From Pseudosporangium ferrugineum (lineage in GTDB: Bacteria; Actinomycetota; Actinomycetes; Mycobacteriales; Micromonosporaceae), in NCBI RefSeq assembly GCF_003002065.1, contig NZ_PVZG01000002.1, forward strand, positions 372,001 to 436,000: DNA of 64,000 nucleotides, read 5' to 3'. The translations under genes and the position numbers were made by a program. A model generated the notes under the pieces. It was not told where the DNA came from. It did not search any database and saw only the letters and a program-made list of their open reading frames with translations. Below, one piece after another: positions 24,555 to 33,786 of this stretch (its first letter is position 1; every line of letters begins with the position of its first letter).

Positions 24555-25769
24555 ATGAGCACAGCTCCGGACCGGACCGGCGGCAAGGCGTACCTGATGC
24601 TGGCCCTGGCGACGATCGGCTTCGCCGTCAACTTCTGGGCCTGGGCGCTGCTGAGCCCGCTGGCCGTCAAGTTCACCACGGCCCTGCAGCTCACCTCGTT
24701 CCAGCAGGCGCTGCTCGTCGCGGTGCCGGTGGTGGTCGGCTCCGTCGGGCGGATCCCGGTCGGCGCGCTCACCGACCGGTTCGGCGGGCGGTTCATGTTC
24801 CCGCTGATCTCGCTGATCACCATCGTCCCGGTGCTCTATCTGGGCCTCGCCGGGCACGGCTCGCTGGCCGCGCTGCTCATCGGCGGCTTCTTCCTCGGCA
24901 TCGGCGGCACCGCCTTCGCGGTGGGCGTGCCGTTCGTCAACGCCTGGTTCCCGCCGGAGCGCCGGGGCCTGGCCGTCGGCGTCTTCGGCGCCGGCATGGG
25001 CGGCACCGCGATCAGCGCGCTGACCACCGTCAAGCTCGTCAACGCCAACGGTACGGCCGCCCCCTTCGTGCTCACCGCCGTGGTGCTCGCCGTATACGCC
25101 GCCGTCGCCGCCCTGGTGCTGCGCGACGCCCCGGGCCGCCAGGTGCCCTCGGCGCCGCTGTCCACCCGGCTCGCCGCCACCCTGCGGCTGCGCATCACCT
25201 GGCAGGCGTCGGCCCTCTACGCCGTCGCGTTCGGCGGTTACGTGGCGTTCTCGGTGTACCTGCCGGCGTACCTGAAGACGGCGTACGGGCTCACCCAGGC
25301 CGACGCCGCCAACCGGATGGCCGGTTTCGTCCTGCTCGCGGTCGTGATGCGGCCGGTGGGCGGCTGGCTGTCCGACCGCTTCTCCCCGGCCCGCGTCCTG
25401 GCCGTGTCGCTGCTGGTGGTCGTCGCCGGCGCGCTGCTCCAGTCCCTGACGCCCGGCCTCATGCCGCTGGGCACGATCGCCTTCCTGTCCATGGCGGCGG
25501 CGCTCGGCGCCGGCAGCGGCGCGACGTTCGCCCTGGTCGCGCTCGGCGCACCGGCGAACCAGGTCGGCTCGGTCACCGGGGTGGTCGGCGCGGCCGGCGG
25601 GCTGGGCGGCTTCGTCCCGCCCCTGGTCATGGGCGCCATCTACGGCGCGCTGGACTCGTACGCGCTGGGCCTGATCCTGCTCGCGGTCGTCGCCGCCGCC
25701 GCCCTCGCGCTGGACCTGCTCTCCGTCGCCCGCACCACCGCCCGCACCGGCACGGCCGCCCATGTGTGA
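24555..25769 (+). CDS. narK: Nitrate/nitrite MFS transporter NarK
   Basis: A 404-residue transporter of the nitrate/nitrite porter family with 12 predicted helices. Family signatures are visible: NFWAWALLSPLAVKFTTAL in helix 1, GRIPVGALTDRFGGR in loop 2-3, the nitrate signature GGTAFAVGVPFVNAWFPPER in helix 5, and GAAGGLGGFVPPLVMG in helix 11. It imports nitrate and exports nitrite for the NarGHI enzyme encoded downstream. GGAG lies 5 nt before the chosen ATG. The 3' end overlaps the hemerythrin gene by 8 nt, so the two are coupled. A DosR-like box lies upstream. Confidence 0.95.
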   Translation: MSTAPDRTGGKAYLMLALATIGFAVNFWAWALLSPLAVKFTTALQLTSFQQALLVAVPVVVGSVGRIPVGALTDRFGGRFMFPLISLITIVPVLYLGLAGHGSLAALLIGGFFLGIGGTAFAVGVPFVNAWFPPERRGLAVGVFGAGMGGTAISALTTVKLVNANGTAAPFVLTAVVLAVYAAVAALVLRDAPGRQVPSAPLSTRLAATLRLRITWQASALYAVAFGGYVAFSVYLPAYLKTAYGLTQADAANRMAGFVLLAVVMRPVGGWLSDRFSPARVLAVSLLVVVAGALLQSLTPGLMPLGTIAFLSMAAALGAGSGATFALVALGAPANQVGSVTGVVGAAGGLGGFVPPLVMGAIYGALDSYALGLILLAVVAAAALALDLLSVARTTARTGTAAHV

Positions 25770-26226
25770 GTACTGCGGCTGCCAGGACGTCACCGCCATC
25801 GCCGACCTCACCCGCGAGCACGACGCCGTGGTGGCCCTGATCGCCGAGGTGCGCACGGCCTTTGCCGCCGGCGACGCCCCGGCGCTGGCCGGCCTCGCCC
25901 GGCGGATCGCCACGGTCCTCGAGCCGCACACGGCGGTGGAGGAGGAGGGCCTGTTCCCCCTGCTCACCGACGACTTCCCGGATCACGTGGCGGTGCTGCG
26001 CGACGAGCACCGCAGGGTCGAGGCCGTGCTGGCCGCGGCGCAGGACGGGACCCCCGCCGACCCCGGCTGGCCCGCCGCGCTGATGGACGCGATGGAACTG
26101 CTGCGCGAGCACATCCTCAAGGAGCAGGACGGCGTCTTCCCGGCCGCCCTGACCACCCTGGGCGGGGCGGACTGGGACGTCGTGGACGCGGTCCGGGCCC
26201 GGGTCGGCGTCCGCGTCCCGATGTGA
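25762..26226 (+). CDS. Hemerythrin HHE domain protein
   Basis: A 154-residue four-helix-bundle protein. Metal-ligand candidates occur in order: LTREHDAVV, VLEPHTAVEEEGLFPLL, DEHRRVEAV and LREHILKEQDGVFPAAL. The N-terminus MCEYCGCQ adds a small cysteine cluster seen in many actinobacterial members. HHE proteins bind a diiron centre and oxygen or nitric oxide; in a nitrate operon a nitric-oxide-handling or Fe-S repair role is likely but unproven. Its ATG overlaps the narK stop (ATGTGTGA). Next is a 117-bp gap, then narG. Confidence 0.9.
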   Translation: MCEYCGCQDVTAIADLTREHDAVVALIAEVRTAFAAGDAPALAGLARRIATVLEPHTAVEEEGLFPLLTDDFPDHVAVLRDEHRRVEAVLAAAQDGTPADPGWPAALMDAMELLREHILKEQDGVFPAALTTLGGADWDVVDAVRARVGVRVPM

Positions 26227-26241
26227 GGCCGACGCGAAAGA

Positions 26242-26254
26242 TTGCACGGTGCAA
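26242..26254. promoter_or_regulatory. Perfect 13-bp palindrome in the narG promoter gap
   Basis: TTGCACGGTGCAA (arms TTGCAC/GTGCAA, one central base) lies 90 bp upstream of narG, in the only sizeable gap of the nar cluster. It may be bound by a dimeric regulator; which one cannot be told. Confidence 0.5.
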
Positions 26255-26329
26255 ACGCTTGGATTTCGCATCGTCATGGCTAATGTGATGATCTCCGGGC
26301 CACCCCTCGGCCCGCTGCCGGTACGGCGA

Positions 26330-26343
26330 GGAAGGGACCTTCC
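26330..26343 (+). promoter_or_regulatory. narG: Inverted repeat covering the narG ribosome-binding site
   Basis: GGAAGGGACCTTCC abuts the GTG start of narG. The purine half is the ribosome-binding site, and the other half can fold onto it (stem GGAAG/CTTCC, loop GGAC). Such a hairpin could limit narG translation unless it is opened. Confidence 0.45.
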
Positions 26344-29300
26344 GTGAGCAGACTGGACGACCCGCTGAGCGATGCGCTGGTCGGGACGCGGCGCTTCTTC
26401 ACCCGCGGGGAGGTATCGGCCGACCACCGCACCCTGCATCAGATCGGCGGGCGGCAGGCCGACACGTTCTACCGGGACCGCTGGTCGCACGACAAGGTGG
26501 TCCGCTCGACGCACGGGGTGAACTGCACCGGCTCCTGCTCGTGGAAGGTGTACGTCAAGGACGGCATCATCACCTGGGAGGCGCAGCAGACCGACTACCC
26601 CAGCGTCGGCCCCGACCGCCCGGAGTACGAGCCCCGCGGCTGTCCCCGCGGCGCGGCCTTCTCCTGGTACACGTACTCGCCGACCCGCGTGCGGTACCCG
26701 TACGTGCGCGGCGTGCTGCTGGAGATGTACCGGGAGGCGAAGAAGCGCCTCGGCGATCCCGTCGCCGCCTGGGCCGACATCGTGTCGGACCCGGAGAAGG
26801 CGCGCCGCTACAAGTCCGTACGCGGCAAGGGCGGCCTGGTGCGCGCCACCTGGGACGAGGCGACCGAGCTGATCGCCGCCGCGCACGTGCACACCATCAA
26901 GGAGTTCGGCCCCGACCGGCTGGCCGGCTTCTCGCCGATCCCCGCGATGTCGATGGTCTCGCACGCGGCCGGCGCCCGCTTCTACAACCTCGTCGGCGGG
27001 GCGATGCTGTCGTTCTACGACTGGTACGCCGACCTGCCCGTCGCCTCCCCGCAGGTGTTCGGCGACCAGACCGACGTGCCCGAGTCGGGGGACTGGTGGG
27101 ACGCCGGCTACCTGATCATGTGGGGCTCCAACCTGCCGGTCACCCGTACCCCGGACGCGCACTGGATGGCCGAGGCGCGCTACCGCGGACAGAAGGTCAT
27201 CGCGGTGGCCCCGGACTACGCCGACAACGTCAAGTTCGCCGACGAGTGGCTCGCCCCCGCGCCGGGCACCGACGGCGCGCTGGCCATGGCCATGGGGCAC
27301 GTCGTGCTCAAGGAGTTCTTCGTCGACCGGCCGGTGCCGTACTTCACCGGCTACGTCAAGCGCTTCACCGACCTGCCGTTCCTGGTCGGGCTCGAGGAGG
27401 ACGGCGAGGGCGGGTACCGGCCGGGCAAGCTGCTCACCGCCGCCGACCTCGGGCGCGAGGAGGAGCACGCGGCCTTCAAGACGGTCCTGCTGGATGCGGC
27501 CGGCACGCCGGTCGTGCCCAACGGCTCCCTGGGCTTCCGGTACGGCGACAGCGGCGTCGGCAAGTGGAACCTCGACCTCGGCGACGTGGACCCGCTGCTG
27601 TCCGCGGCCGGCGGGGACGAGCCCGCGGTGACCGTGGTGCTGCCCCGCTTCGACACCGCCTCCGGTGCCGCCGAGCCGATGCGCCGCGGGGTGCCCGTGC
27701 GCCGCGTCGCCGGCCGCCTCGTCACGACCGTCCACGACCTGCTGCTCGCCCAGTACGGCGTGGGCCGCCCGGGCCTGCCCGGCGACTGGCCGACCGGCTA
27801 CGACGACGCCACCCAGCCGTACACCCCGGCATGGCAGGAGACGATCACCGGCGTGCCGGGGCCGGCCGCCGCCCGCATCGCCCGCGAGTTCGCCGCGAAC
27901 GCGGAGGAGTCGAAGGGCCGGTCCATGATCCTGATGGGCGCCGGCACCAACCACTGGTTCCACTCCGACACGATCTACCGGTCGTTCCTGACCCTGACCA
28001 CGATCACCGGCTGCCAGGGCGTCAACGGCGGCGGCTGGGCGCACTACGTCGGCCAGGAGAAGGTCCGCCCGATCACCGGCTACTCGGTGCTGGGCACGGC
28101 GTCGGACTGGTCCCGCCCCGGCCGGCAGATGATCCAGACCGCGTACTGGTACCTGCACACCGACCAGTACCGCTACGACCCGTTCTCGGCCGCCACGCTG
28201 GCCGCCGGCAAGGAGGGCGGTACGTTCGCCGGGCGCAGCACCGCGGACCTGATCGCCGCGTCGGCCCGGATGGGCTGGATGCCGTCGTTCCCCACGTTCA
28301 ACCGCAACCCGCTCGACCTGGCCGACGAGGCCGGCGCGGCGGGCCGGCCGGTGGCCGAGCACATCGTCGAGCGGCTCACCGGCGGCGACCTCCGCTTCGC
28401 CTGCGAGGATCCGGACGCGCCGGAGAACTTCCCGCGCGTGCTGACCGTGTGGCGGGCCAACCTGCTCGGCTCGTCCGCCAAGGGCAACGAGTATTTCCTG
28501 CGGCACCTGCTCGGCACCGACCACGCCGTCCGCGCCGAGGAGGCACCGCCGGAGGCGCGCCCGAAGGACGTGGTGTGGCGCGACGAGGCCCCCACCGGCA
28601 AGCTCGACCTGCTGCTCACCCTCGACTTCCGGATGACCTCCACCACGATCTACTCCGACGTGGTGCTGCCGGCCGCCACCTGGTACGAGAAGCACGACCT
28701 CAACACCACCGACATGCACCCGTTCGTGCACTCGTTCAACCCGGCCATCGCCCCGCCGTGGCAGACCCGCACGGACTGGGACGCGTTCATGAGCATCGCC
28801 AAGACGTTCAGCGCGCTCGCCGCCACCCACCTCGGCACGCGCACGGACGTGGTGGCGGCGCCGCTGCTGCACGACACCCCGGACGAGCTGGCCAACCCGC
28901 ACGGGCGCGTCCTGGACTGGAAGGCCGGCGAGTGCGCGCCGGAGCCGGGCCGGACCATGCCGAAGCTGGTGACGGTGGAACGCGACTACGCGGCGATCGC
29001 CGACAAGATGGGCGCGCTCGGGCCGCTGCTGGACACCCTCGGCGCCACCACCAAGGGCGTCACCTTCGAGGTCGGCCGCGAGCTGGAATACCTGCGGCAC
29101 AAGAACGGCACCGTCCGCGGCGGCGCCGCCGACGGCCGGCCGTCGATCGCCCGCGACGTGCAGGCCTGCGAGGCGATCCTCGCGCTCTCCGGCACCACCA
29201 ACGGTCACCTGGCCACCCAGGGCTTCAGGACCATGGAGAAGCGCACCGGGGTACGCCTGGCCGACCTGTCCGCCGAGCACGAGGGCAAGCAGATCACGTT

Positions 29301-30015
29301 CGCCGACACCCAGTCCCGGCCGACGCCGGTGATCACCTCGCCGGAGTGGTCCGGTTCGGAGTCCGGCGGGCGCCGCTACTCGCCGTTCGTCATCAACGTC
29401 GAGCGGCTCAAGCCGTGGCACACGCTGACCGGGCGGCAGAGCTTCTACCTCGACCACGACTGGATGGCCGAGCTGGGCGAGTGGATGCCGGTGTACCGGC
29501 CGCCGCTGAACATGCACGCCCTCTTCGGCGAGCCGCGGGTGGGGGAGCAGGGGGAGCTCGGGATCACCGTGCGGTACCTGACGCCGCACAACAAATGGTC
29601 GATCCACTCCGAGTACCAGGACAACCTGTTCATGCTCTCGCTGTCCCGCGGCGGGCAGAACATCTGGATGTCCAAGGAGGACGCGGCGAAGATCGGCGTC
29701 CACGACAACGACTGGATCGAGGCGGTCAACCGCAACGGCGTCGTCGTGGCCCGCGCGATCGTGTCGCACCGCATGCCCGAGGGCACCGTCTACATGCACC
29801 ACGCGCAGGACCGGCTGATCGACGTGCCGCGTACGGAGACCAACGGCCGGCGCGGCGGCATCCACAACTCGCTGACCCGGCTGCTCGTCAAGCCGACGCA
29901 CCTCATCGGCGGATACGCCCAGCTCTCCTTCGCCTTCAACTACCTAGGCCCCACCGGCAACCAGCGCGACGAGGTCACCGTCATCCGCCGCCGCTCCCAG
30001 GAGGTGCAGTACTGA
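26344..30015 (+). CDS. narG: Respiratory nitrate reductase alpha subunit
   Basis: A 1223-residue molybdenum enzyme that reduces nitrate to nitrite at the inner face of the membrane. The N-terminal FS0 cluster ligands are present as one His and three Cys: STHGVNCTGSCSWKVYVKDG, then RGCPRGAAF. The Mo-ligand aspartate region is YDWYADLPVASPQVFGDQTD. No twin-arginine signal is seen, as usual for cytoplasmic NarG. Length matches the family. It starts with GTG directly after an inverted repeat that includes the ribosome-binding site. The stop overlaps the narH start (TGATG). Electrons come from NarH. Confidence 0.97.
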   Translation: MSRLDDPLSDALVGTRRFFTRGEVSADHRTLHQIGGRQADTFYRDRWSHDKVVRSTHGVNCTGSCSWKVYVKDGIITWEAQQTDYPSVGPDRPEYEPRGCPRGAAFSWYTYSPTRVRYPYVRGVLLEMYREAKKRLGDPVAAWADIVSDPEKARRYKSVRGKGGLVRATWDEATELIAAAHVHTIKEFGPDRLAGFSPIPAMSMVSHAAGARFYNLVGGAMLSFYDWYADLPVASPQVFGDQTDVPESGDWWDAGYLIMWGSNLPVTRTPDAHWMAEARYRGQKVIAVAPDYADNVKFADEWLAPAPGTDGALAMAMGHVVLKEFFVDRPVPYFTGYVKRFTDLPFLVGLEEDGEGGYRPGKLLTAADLGREEEHAAFKTVLLDAAGTPVVPNGSLGFRYGDSGVGKWNLDLGDVDPLLSAAGGDEPAVTVVLPRFDTASGAAEPMRRGVPVRRVAGRLVTTVHDLLLAQYGVGRPGLPGDWPTGYDDATQPYTPAWQETITGVPGPAAARIAREFAANAEESKGRSMILMGAGTNHWFHSDTIYRSFLTLTTITGCQGVNGGGWAHYVGQEKVRPITGYSVLGTASDWSRPGRQMIQTAYWYLHTDQYRYDPFSAATLAAGKEGGTFAGRSTADLIAASARMGWMPSFPTFNRNPLDLADEAGAAGRPVAEHIVERLTGGDLRFACEDPDAPENFPRVLTVWRANLLGSSAKGNEYFLRHLLGTDHAVRAEEAPPEARPKDVVWRDEAPTGKLDLLLTLDFRMTSTTIYSDVVLPAATWYEKHDLNTTDMHPFVHSFNPAIAPPWQTRTDWDAFMSIAKTFSALAATHLGTRTDVVAAPLLHDTPDELANPHGRVLDWKAGECAPEPGRTMPKLVTVERDYAAIADKMGALGPLLDTLGATTKGVTFEVGRELEYLRHKNGTVRGGAADGRPSIARDVQACEAILALSGTTNGHLATQGFRTMEKRTGVRLADLSAEHEGKQITFADTQSRPTPVITSPEWSGSESGGRRYSPFVINVERLKPWHTLTGRQSFYLDHDWMAELGEWMPVYRPPLNMHALFGEPRVGEQGELGITVRYLTPHNKWSIHSEYQDNLFMLSLSRGGQNIWMSKEDAAKIGVHDNDWIEAVNRNGVVVARAIVSHRMPEGTVYMHHAQDRLIDVPRTETNGRRGGIHNSLTRLLVKPTHLIGGYAQLSFAFNYLGPTGNQRDEVTVIRRRSQEVQY

Positions 30016-31685
30016 TGCGCGTCATGGCCCAGATGGCGATGGTGATGAACCTCGACAAGTGCATCGGGTGCCACACCTGCTCGGTCACCTGCAAGCAGGC
30101 GTGGACCAACCGCACCGGCGTCGAGTACGTGTGGTTCAACAACGTCGAGACCCGGCCCGGCCAGGGCTACCCGCGCCGCTACGAGGACCAGGAGACGTGG
30201 CGCGGCGGCTGGACGCTGAACCGCCGCGGCCGGCTGACGCTCAAGGGCGGCGGCCGCTTCCGCAAGCTGCTGACCATCTTCTCCAACCCGAAGCTGCCGG
30301 CGATCCAGGACTACTACGAGCCCTGGACGTACGACTACGAGACGCTGACCAACGCGCCGCTGCAGGAGCACACGCCCGTGGCGCGGCCGAAGTCCCTGCT
30401 CTCCGGCAAGGACATGGCGGTCACCTGGTCGGCGAACTGGGACGACAACCTCGGTGGGTCGCCCGACCACGGCGACAAGGACGTGCTGCTCAAGGGCATC
30501 GCCGACAAGGTGAAGTTCGAGTTCGAGCAGACCTTCATGTTCTACCTGCCGCGGATCTGCGAGCACTGCCTCAACCCGTCCTGCGCCGCGTCGTGCCCGT
30601 CCGGGGCGATCTACAAGCGCGCCGAGGACGGCATCGTGCTGGTCGACCAGGACCGGTGCCGGGGCTGGCGGATGTGCGTCTCCGGGTGCCCGTACAAGAA
30701 GGTCTACTTCAACCACCGCACCGGCAAGGCCGAGAAGTGCACGTTCTGCTTCCCCCGGATCGAGGTGGGCATCCCGACCGTCTGCTCGGAGACCTGCGTC
30801 GGCCGGCTGCGCTACATCGGCCTGATGCTGTACGACGCCGACAAGGTCCTCGACGCGGCGTCCACGAAGGACGACCACGACCTGTACGAGGCACAGCGCC
30901 AGGTGTTCCTCGACCCGAACGATCCCGCGGTCATCGCCGCGGCGGAGCAGGCCGGCATCCCGCGCGACTGGATCGAGGCCGCCCAGCGCTCCCCGGTGTA
31001 CGCCCTGATCAACACGTTCAAGGTCGCGCTGCCGCTGCACCCGGAGTACCGCACCATGCCGATGGTCTGGTACATCCCGCCGCTGTCGCCGGTCGTCGAC
31101 GTGGTCCGCGACACCGGCTACGACGCCGAGGACCGGGGCAACCTGTTCGCGGCGATCGAGGCCCTGCGCATCCCGGTCGACTATCTCGCCCAGCTGTTCA
31201 CCGCCGGCGATCCGGCCCCGGTCGACGCGGTGCTGCGGCGGCTCGCGGCGATGCGCTCGTACATGCGGGACCTGAACATGGGCCGCGACGCCGACGAGAC
31301 CATCCCGGCGGCGGTCGGCATGTCCGGTGAGCAGATCTACGACATGTACCGGCTGCTGGCCCTGGCCAAGTACGACGAGCGCTACGTCATCCCGCCGGCG
31401 CACGCCGAGCAGGCGCACAGCCTCGAGGAACTGGCCACCGAGTGCAGCCTCGACTACGAGGGCGGCCCCGGCATGGGCGGCTCCGGGCCGTTCGGCGAGA
31501 TGTCCGGCACGCCCACGCCGATCGCCGTGGAGAACTTCCACATGCTGCGCGACCGGCAGACCACCGACACCATCGTCGATCCGGGCGACAAGGCCCGGCG
31601 GGTGAACCTGCTCAACTGGGACGGCAAGGGCCGCCCCGAGGGCCTGTTCCCGCCGCGCCGCGAGGACGGGGAGGACAAGCCGTGA
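30015..31685 (+). CDS. narH: Respiratory nitrate reductase beta subunit
   Basis: A 556-residue Fe-S protein that carries electrons from NarI to NarG. Four cluster motifs are visible: CIGCHTCSVTCKQAW, CEHCLNPSCAASCPSGAIYK, CRGWRMCVSGCPYKKVYFN and CTFCFPRIEVGIPTVCSETC. In the third group a tryptophan stands where the other groups have cysteine, as is normal for NarH, giving a [3Fe-4S] cluster. It begins on the last base of the narG stop codon and ends overlapping narJ by 4 nt, so the subunits are translationally coupled. Confidence 0.97.
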   Translation: MRVMAQMAMVMNLDKCIGCHTCSVTCKQAWTNRTGVEYVWFNNVETRPGQGYPRRYEDQETWRGGWTLNRRGRLTLKGGGRFRKLLTIFSNPKLPAIQDYYEPWTYDYETLTNAPLQEHTPVARPKSLLSGKDMAVTWSANWDDNLGGSPDHGDKDVLLKGIADKVKFEFEQTFMFYLPRICEHCLNPSCAASCPSGAIYKRAEDGIVLVDQDRCRGWRMCVSGCPYKKVYFNHRTGKAEKCTFCFPRIEVGIPTVCSETCVGRLRYIGLMLYDADKVLDAASTKDDHDLYEAQRQVFLDPNDPAVIAAAEQAGIPRDWIEAAQRSPVYALINTFKVALPLHPEYRTMPMVWYIPPLSPVVDVVRDTGYDAEDRGNLFAAIEALRIPVDYLAQLFTAGDPAPVDAVLRRLAAMRSYMRDLNMGRDADETIPAAVGMSGEQIYDMYRLLALAKYDERYVIPPAHAEQAHSLEELATECSLDYEGGPGMGGSGPFGEMSGTPTPIAVENFHMLRDRQTTDTIVDPGDKARRVNLLNWDGKGRPEGLFPPRREDGEDKP

Positions 31686-32311
31686 CCGTCGCCGACCCCC
31701 GCGCCTGGCAGGCGCAGTCGCTGCTGCTGGACTACCCCGGCGACCAGCTGTACGGGCGGCTGGACCTGCTGACCGAGGTGGCCGCCGCGCTGGAGCCCGC
31801 GGTGGGCGCCCCGCTGCTGCGCTTCCTCGACCACGTACGGGCGACGCCGCCGGGCGAGCTGGCCACCGACTACGTCGCCACGTTCGACCATCGCAAGCGG
31901 TGCTGCCTCTTCCTGACGTACTACGCCCACGGCGACACCCGCAAGCGCGGCATGGCCCTGCTCTCGCTCAAGCAGACGTACGCCGCCGAGGGGCTGCACC
32001 TCGGCGACGACGAGCTGCCGGACCACCTGGCCGTCGTGCTCGAGTTCGCCGCGTCCCGGCCGGACAGCGGCCGGGCCCTGCTCCAGCGGCACCGGGCCGG
32101 CCTCGAACTGCTGCGCCTGGCCCTGCGCGACGCCGGCTCGCCGTGGGCCGCCGTGCTCGACTCGATCTCGGCCACCCTGCCGCCGCTCGGCGGGGACGAG
32201 CGCGCGGCCGTCGCGCGGCTCGCCGCCGAGGGGCCGCCCGAGGAACAGGTCGGCCTCGCCCCGTTCGCCCCGCCGGAATACATGCCCCAGCCCCAAGGAG
32301 CGCTCCGATGA
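31682..32311 (+). CDS. narJ: Nitrate reductase assembly chaperone
   Basis: A 209-residue all-helical chaperone of the NarJ/TorD group, which helps insert the molybdenum cofactor into NarG before membrane docking. Family features are the N-terminal LLLDYPGDQLYGRLDLL, the conserved ATDYVATFDHRKRCCLFLTY and the YAHGDTRKRGMALL segment. Start is GTG overlapping narH (GTGA) and the stop overlaps narI (ATGA). The C-terminus is proline-rich and poorly conserved, as usual. Confidence 0.95.
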   Translation: MTVADPRAWQAQSLLLDYPGDQLYGRLDLLTEVAAALEPAVGAPLLRFLDHVRATPPGELATDYVATFDHRKRCCLFLTYYAHGDTRKRGMALLSLKQTYAAEGLHLGDDELPDHLAVVLEFAASRPDSGRALLQRHRAGLELLRLALRDAGSPWAAVLDSISATLPPLGGDERAAVARLAAEGPPEEQVGLAPFAPPEYMPQPQGALR

Positions 32312-33027
32312 ACGTGCTGCTGTTCGTCGTCGTGCCGTACGTCGCGCTGACCGTCTTCGTCGCCGGCCACGTCTGGCGCTACCGCTACGACAAGTTCGGC
32401 TGGACCACCCGCTCGTCCCAGCTGTACGAGCGCCGGCTGCTGCGCATCGGCAGCCCGCTGTTCCACTTCGGCATCCTGCTGGTGGCGCTCGGGCACGTCG
32501 GCGGGCTGCTGGTGCCGGAGTCGTGGACGGACGCGGCCGGGGTCAGCGAGGACGCGTACCACGTGGTGGCGGTGGGGCTGGGCACCCTGGCCGGCTTCTG
32601 CACGCTCGCCGGCGCGGCGATCCTCGTCTACCGCCGCCGTACCGTCGGACCGGTCTTCTCGGCCACGACCCGCAACGACAAGATCATGTACGTGCTGCTG
32701 ATCGGCACCATCCTGCTCGGCCTGGGCACCACCGTGCTGGGCAACCTCACCGATCACCCGCACGACTACCGGCTCACCGTCTCGCCGTGGTTCCGCTCGA
32801 TCTTCACCCTGGACCCGCGTACGGACCTGATCCTGCAGGCCCCGATCGGCTTCCGCCTGCACGCGCTGTCCGCGTGGCTGCTGTTCGCCTTCTGGCCGTT
32901 CAGCCGGCTCGTGCACGTGTTCTCGGCGCCGCTGGGCTACCTGACGCGGCCGTACATCGTCTACCGCAGCCGGGACGAGCAGATGGGCAGCCGCGCCACC
33001 CGCCGCGGCTGGGAGCGGGTGCAGTGA
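32308..33027 (+). CDS. narI: Respiratory nitrate reductase gamma subunit (cytochrome b)
   Basis: A 239-residue membrane protein with five helices that takes electrons from quinol through two b hemes. Candidate heme ligands are the histidines in VALGHVGGLL, AYHVVAVGLG, FRLHALSAWLL and SRLVHVFSAPLGYL. The order narG-H-J-I with overlaps at each junction is the canonical respiratory operon. Six bases after its stop the convergent SDR gene ends, so there is no room for a classical terminator. Confidence 0.97.
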   Translation: MNVLLFVVVPYVALTVFVAGHVWRYRYDKFGWTTRSSQLYERRLLRIGSPLFHFGILLVALGHVGGLLVPESWTDAAGVSEDAYHVVAVGLGTLAGFCTLAGAAILVYRRRTVGPVFSATTRNDKIMYVLLIGTILLGLGTTVLGNLTDHPHDYRLTVSPWFRSIFTLDPRTDLILQAPIGFRLHALSAWLLFAFWPFSRLVHVFSAPLGYLTRPYIVYRSRDEQMGSRATRRGWERVQ

Positions 33028-33033
33028 GCCCGC

Positions 33034-33774
33034 TCAGCCCTGAGCGGTGGGCCGCACGACCACCTCGCTGATGTCGACGCCGGCCGGCTGCGCGATGGCG
33101 TAGCCGACGGCGGAGGCCACGGCGGACGGCGGCATGGCGACCTCCCGGCGCTGCCGGTCCAGCGCCGCGGCAGCCGCCGGGCTCGCGCCCTTCCCGACGC
33201 CCTCGGTGTCGGTGAAGCCCGGCGACACCAGGGTGACCCGCAGGTCCGGGCCCGACTCCTGCCGCAGCCCCTCGGTGAGGACCTTGACCGCCGTCTTCGT
33301 CGCCGCGTAGACCCCCTGGGGCACCTTCACCACGTACGCCGCGGTCGACGCGACGTGGACGAACTGGCCGGAGCGCTGCCGCCGGAACACCGGCAGCGCC
33401 GCGCCGATCCCGTTCAGCACGCCGGTGAGGTTCGTCGCCACCATCGCGTCCCAGTCGTCCTGCCGCAGGTCGTCGAACGGCGAGATCGCCATCGTGCCGG
33501 CGTTGGAGACCAGGACGTCGAGCCGGCCGTGCCGCTCGACGGCAGCGCCGACGAGCCGGGCCAGATCCTCCCGGCGGGTCACGTCCACGACCACCCCGAT
33601 GGCGTCGCCGCCGCTCGCGGCGATGCGGCCCACCACCTCCTCGAGCCGGTCCCCGCGGCGCGCGCCGAGCACCACCCTGGCGCCGTGCGCGGCCAGGTGC
33701 TCCGCCGTCGCGGCACCGATGCCGCTGCTGGCCCCGGTGATCGCGACGACCGTTCCCTCGAGCTGTTCATGCAT
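33034..33774 (-). CDS. Short-chain dehydrogenase/reductase (complete)
   Basis: A 246-residue classical SDR. Motifs: VVAITGASSGIGAATAEHL (NAD(P) loop), VSNAGTMAISPF, catalytic Ser in FVHVASTAAY, Tyr-x3-Lys in GVYAATKTAVK, and LVSPGFTDTEG. AAGGGG lies 5 nt before the chosen ATG; an upstream in-frame start at 33819 lies inside the operator region and is rejected. The promoter carries two copies of a perfect 12-bp palindrome, so the gene is tightly regulated by some dimeric repressor, but no TetR-type gene is next to it. Substrate unknown. Confidence 0.92.
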   Translation of the reverse strand: MHEQLEGTVVAITGASSGIGAATAEHLAAHGARVVLGARRGDRLEEVVGRIAASGGDAIGVVVDVTRREDLARLVGAAVERHGRLDVLVSNAGTMAISPFDDLRQDDWDAMVATNLTGVLNGIGAALPVFRRQRSGQFVHVASTAAYVVKVPQGVYAATKTAVKVLTEGLRQESGPDLRVTLVSPGFTDTEGVGKGASPAAAAALDRQRREVAMPPSAVASAVGYAIAQPAGVDISEVVVRPTAQG

Positions 33775-33786
33775 GACGACCCCTTC

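Noticed and set aside
25627..29901. A 1424-codon open frame antisense to narG and narK
   Set aside because: It is the mirror of high third-position GC in narK and narG, with low-complexity Arg/Gly/Val/His content and no domain; the sense genes are certain.
30655..30700. Tryptophan in place of cysteine in the third NarH cluster motif (CRGWRMC)
   Set aside because: This is the normal NarH pattern for a [3Fe-4S] cluster, not a defect.
26541..31685. A 1714-codon plus-strand frame that looks like a fusion running through narG into narH
   Set aside because: Only its last 556 codons are real (narH, from the ATG at 30015); the earlier part is an out-of-frame shadow of narG.
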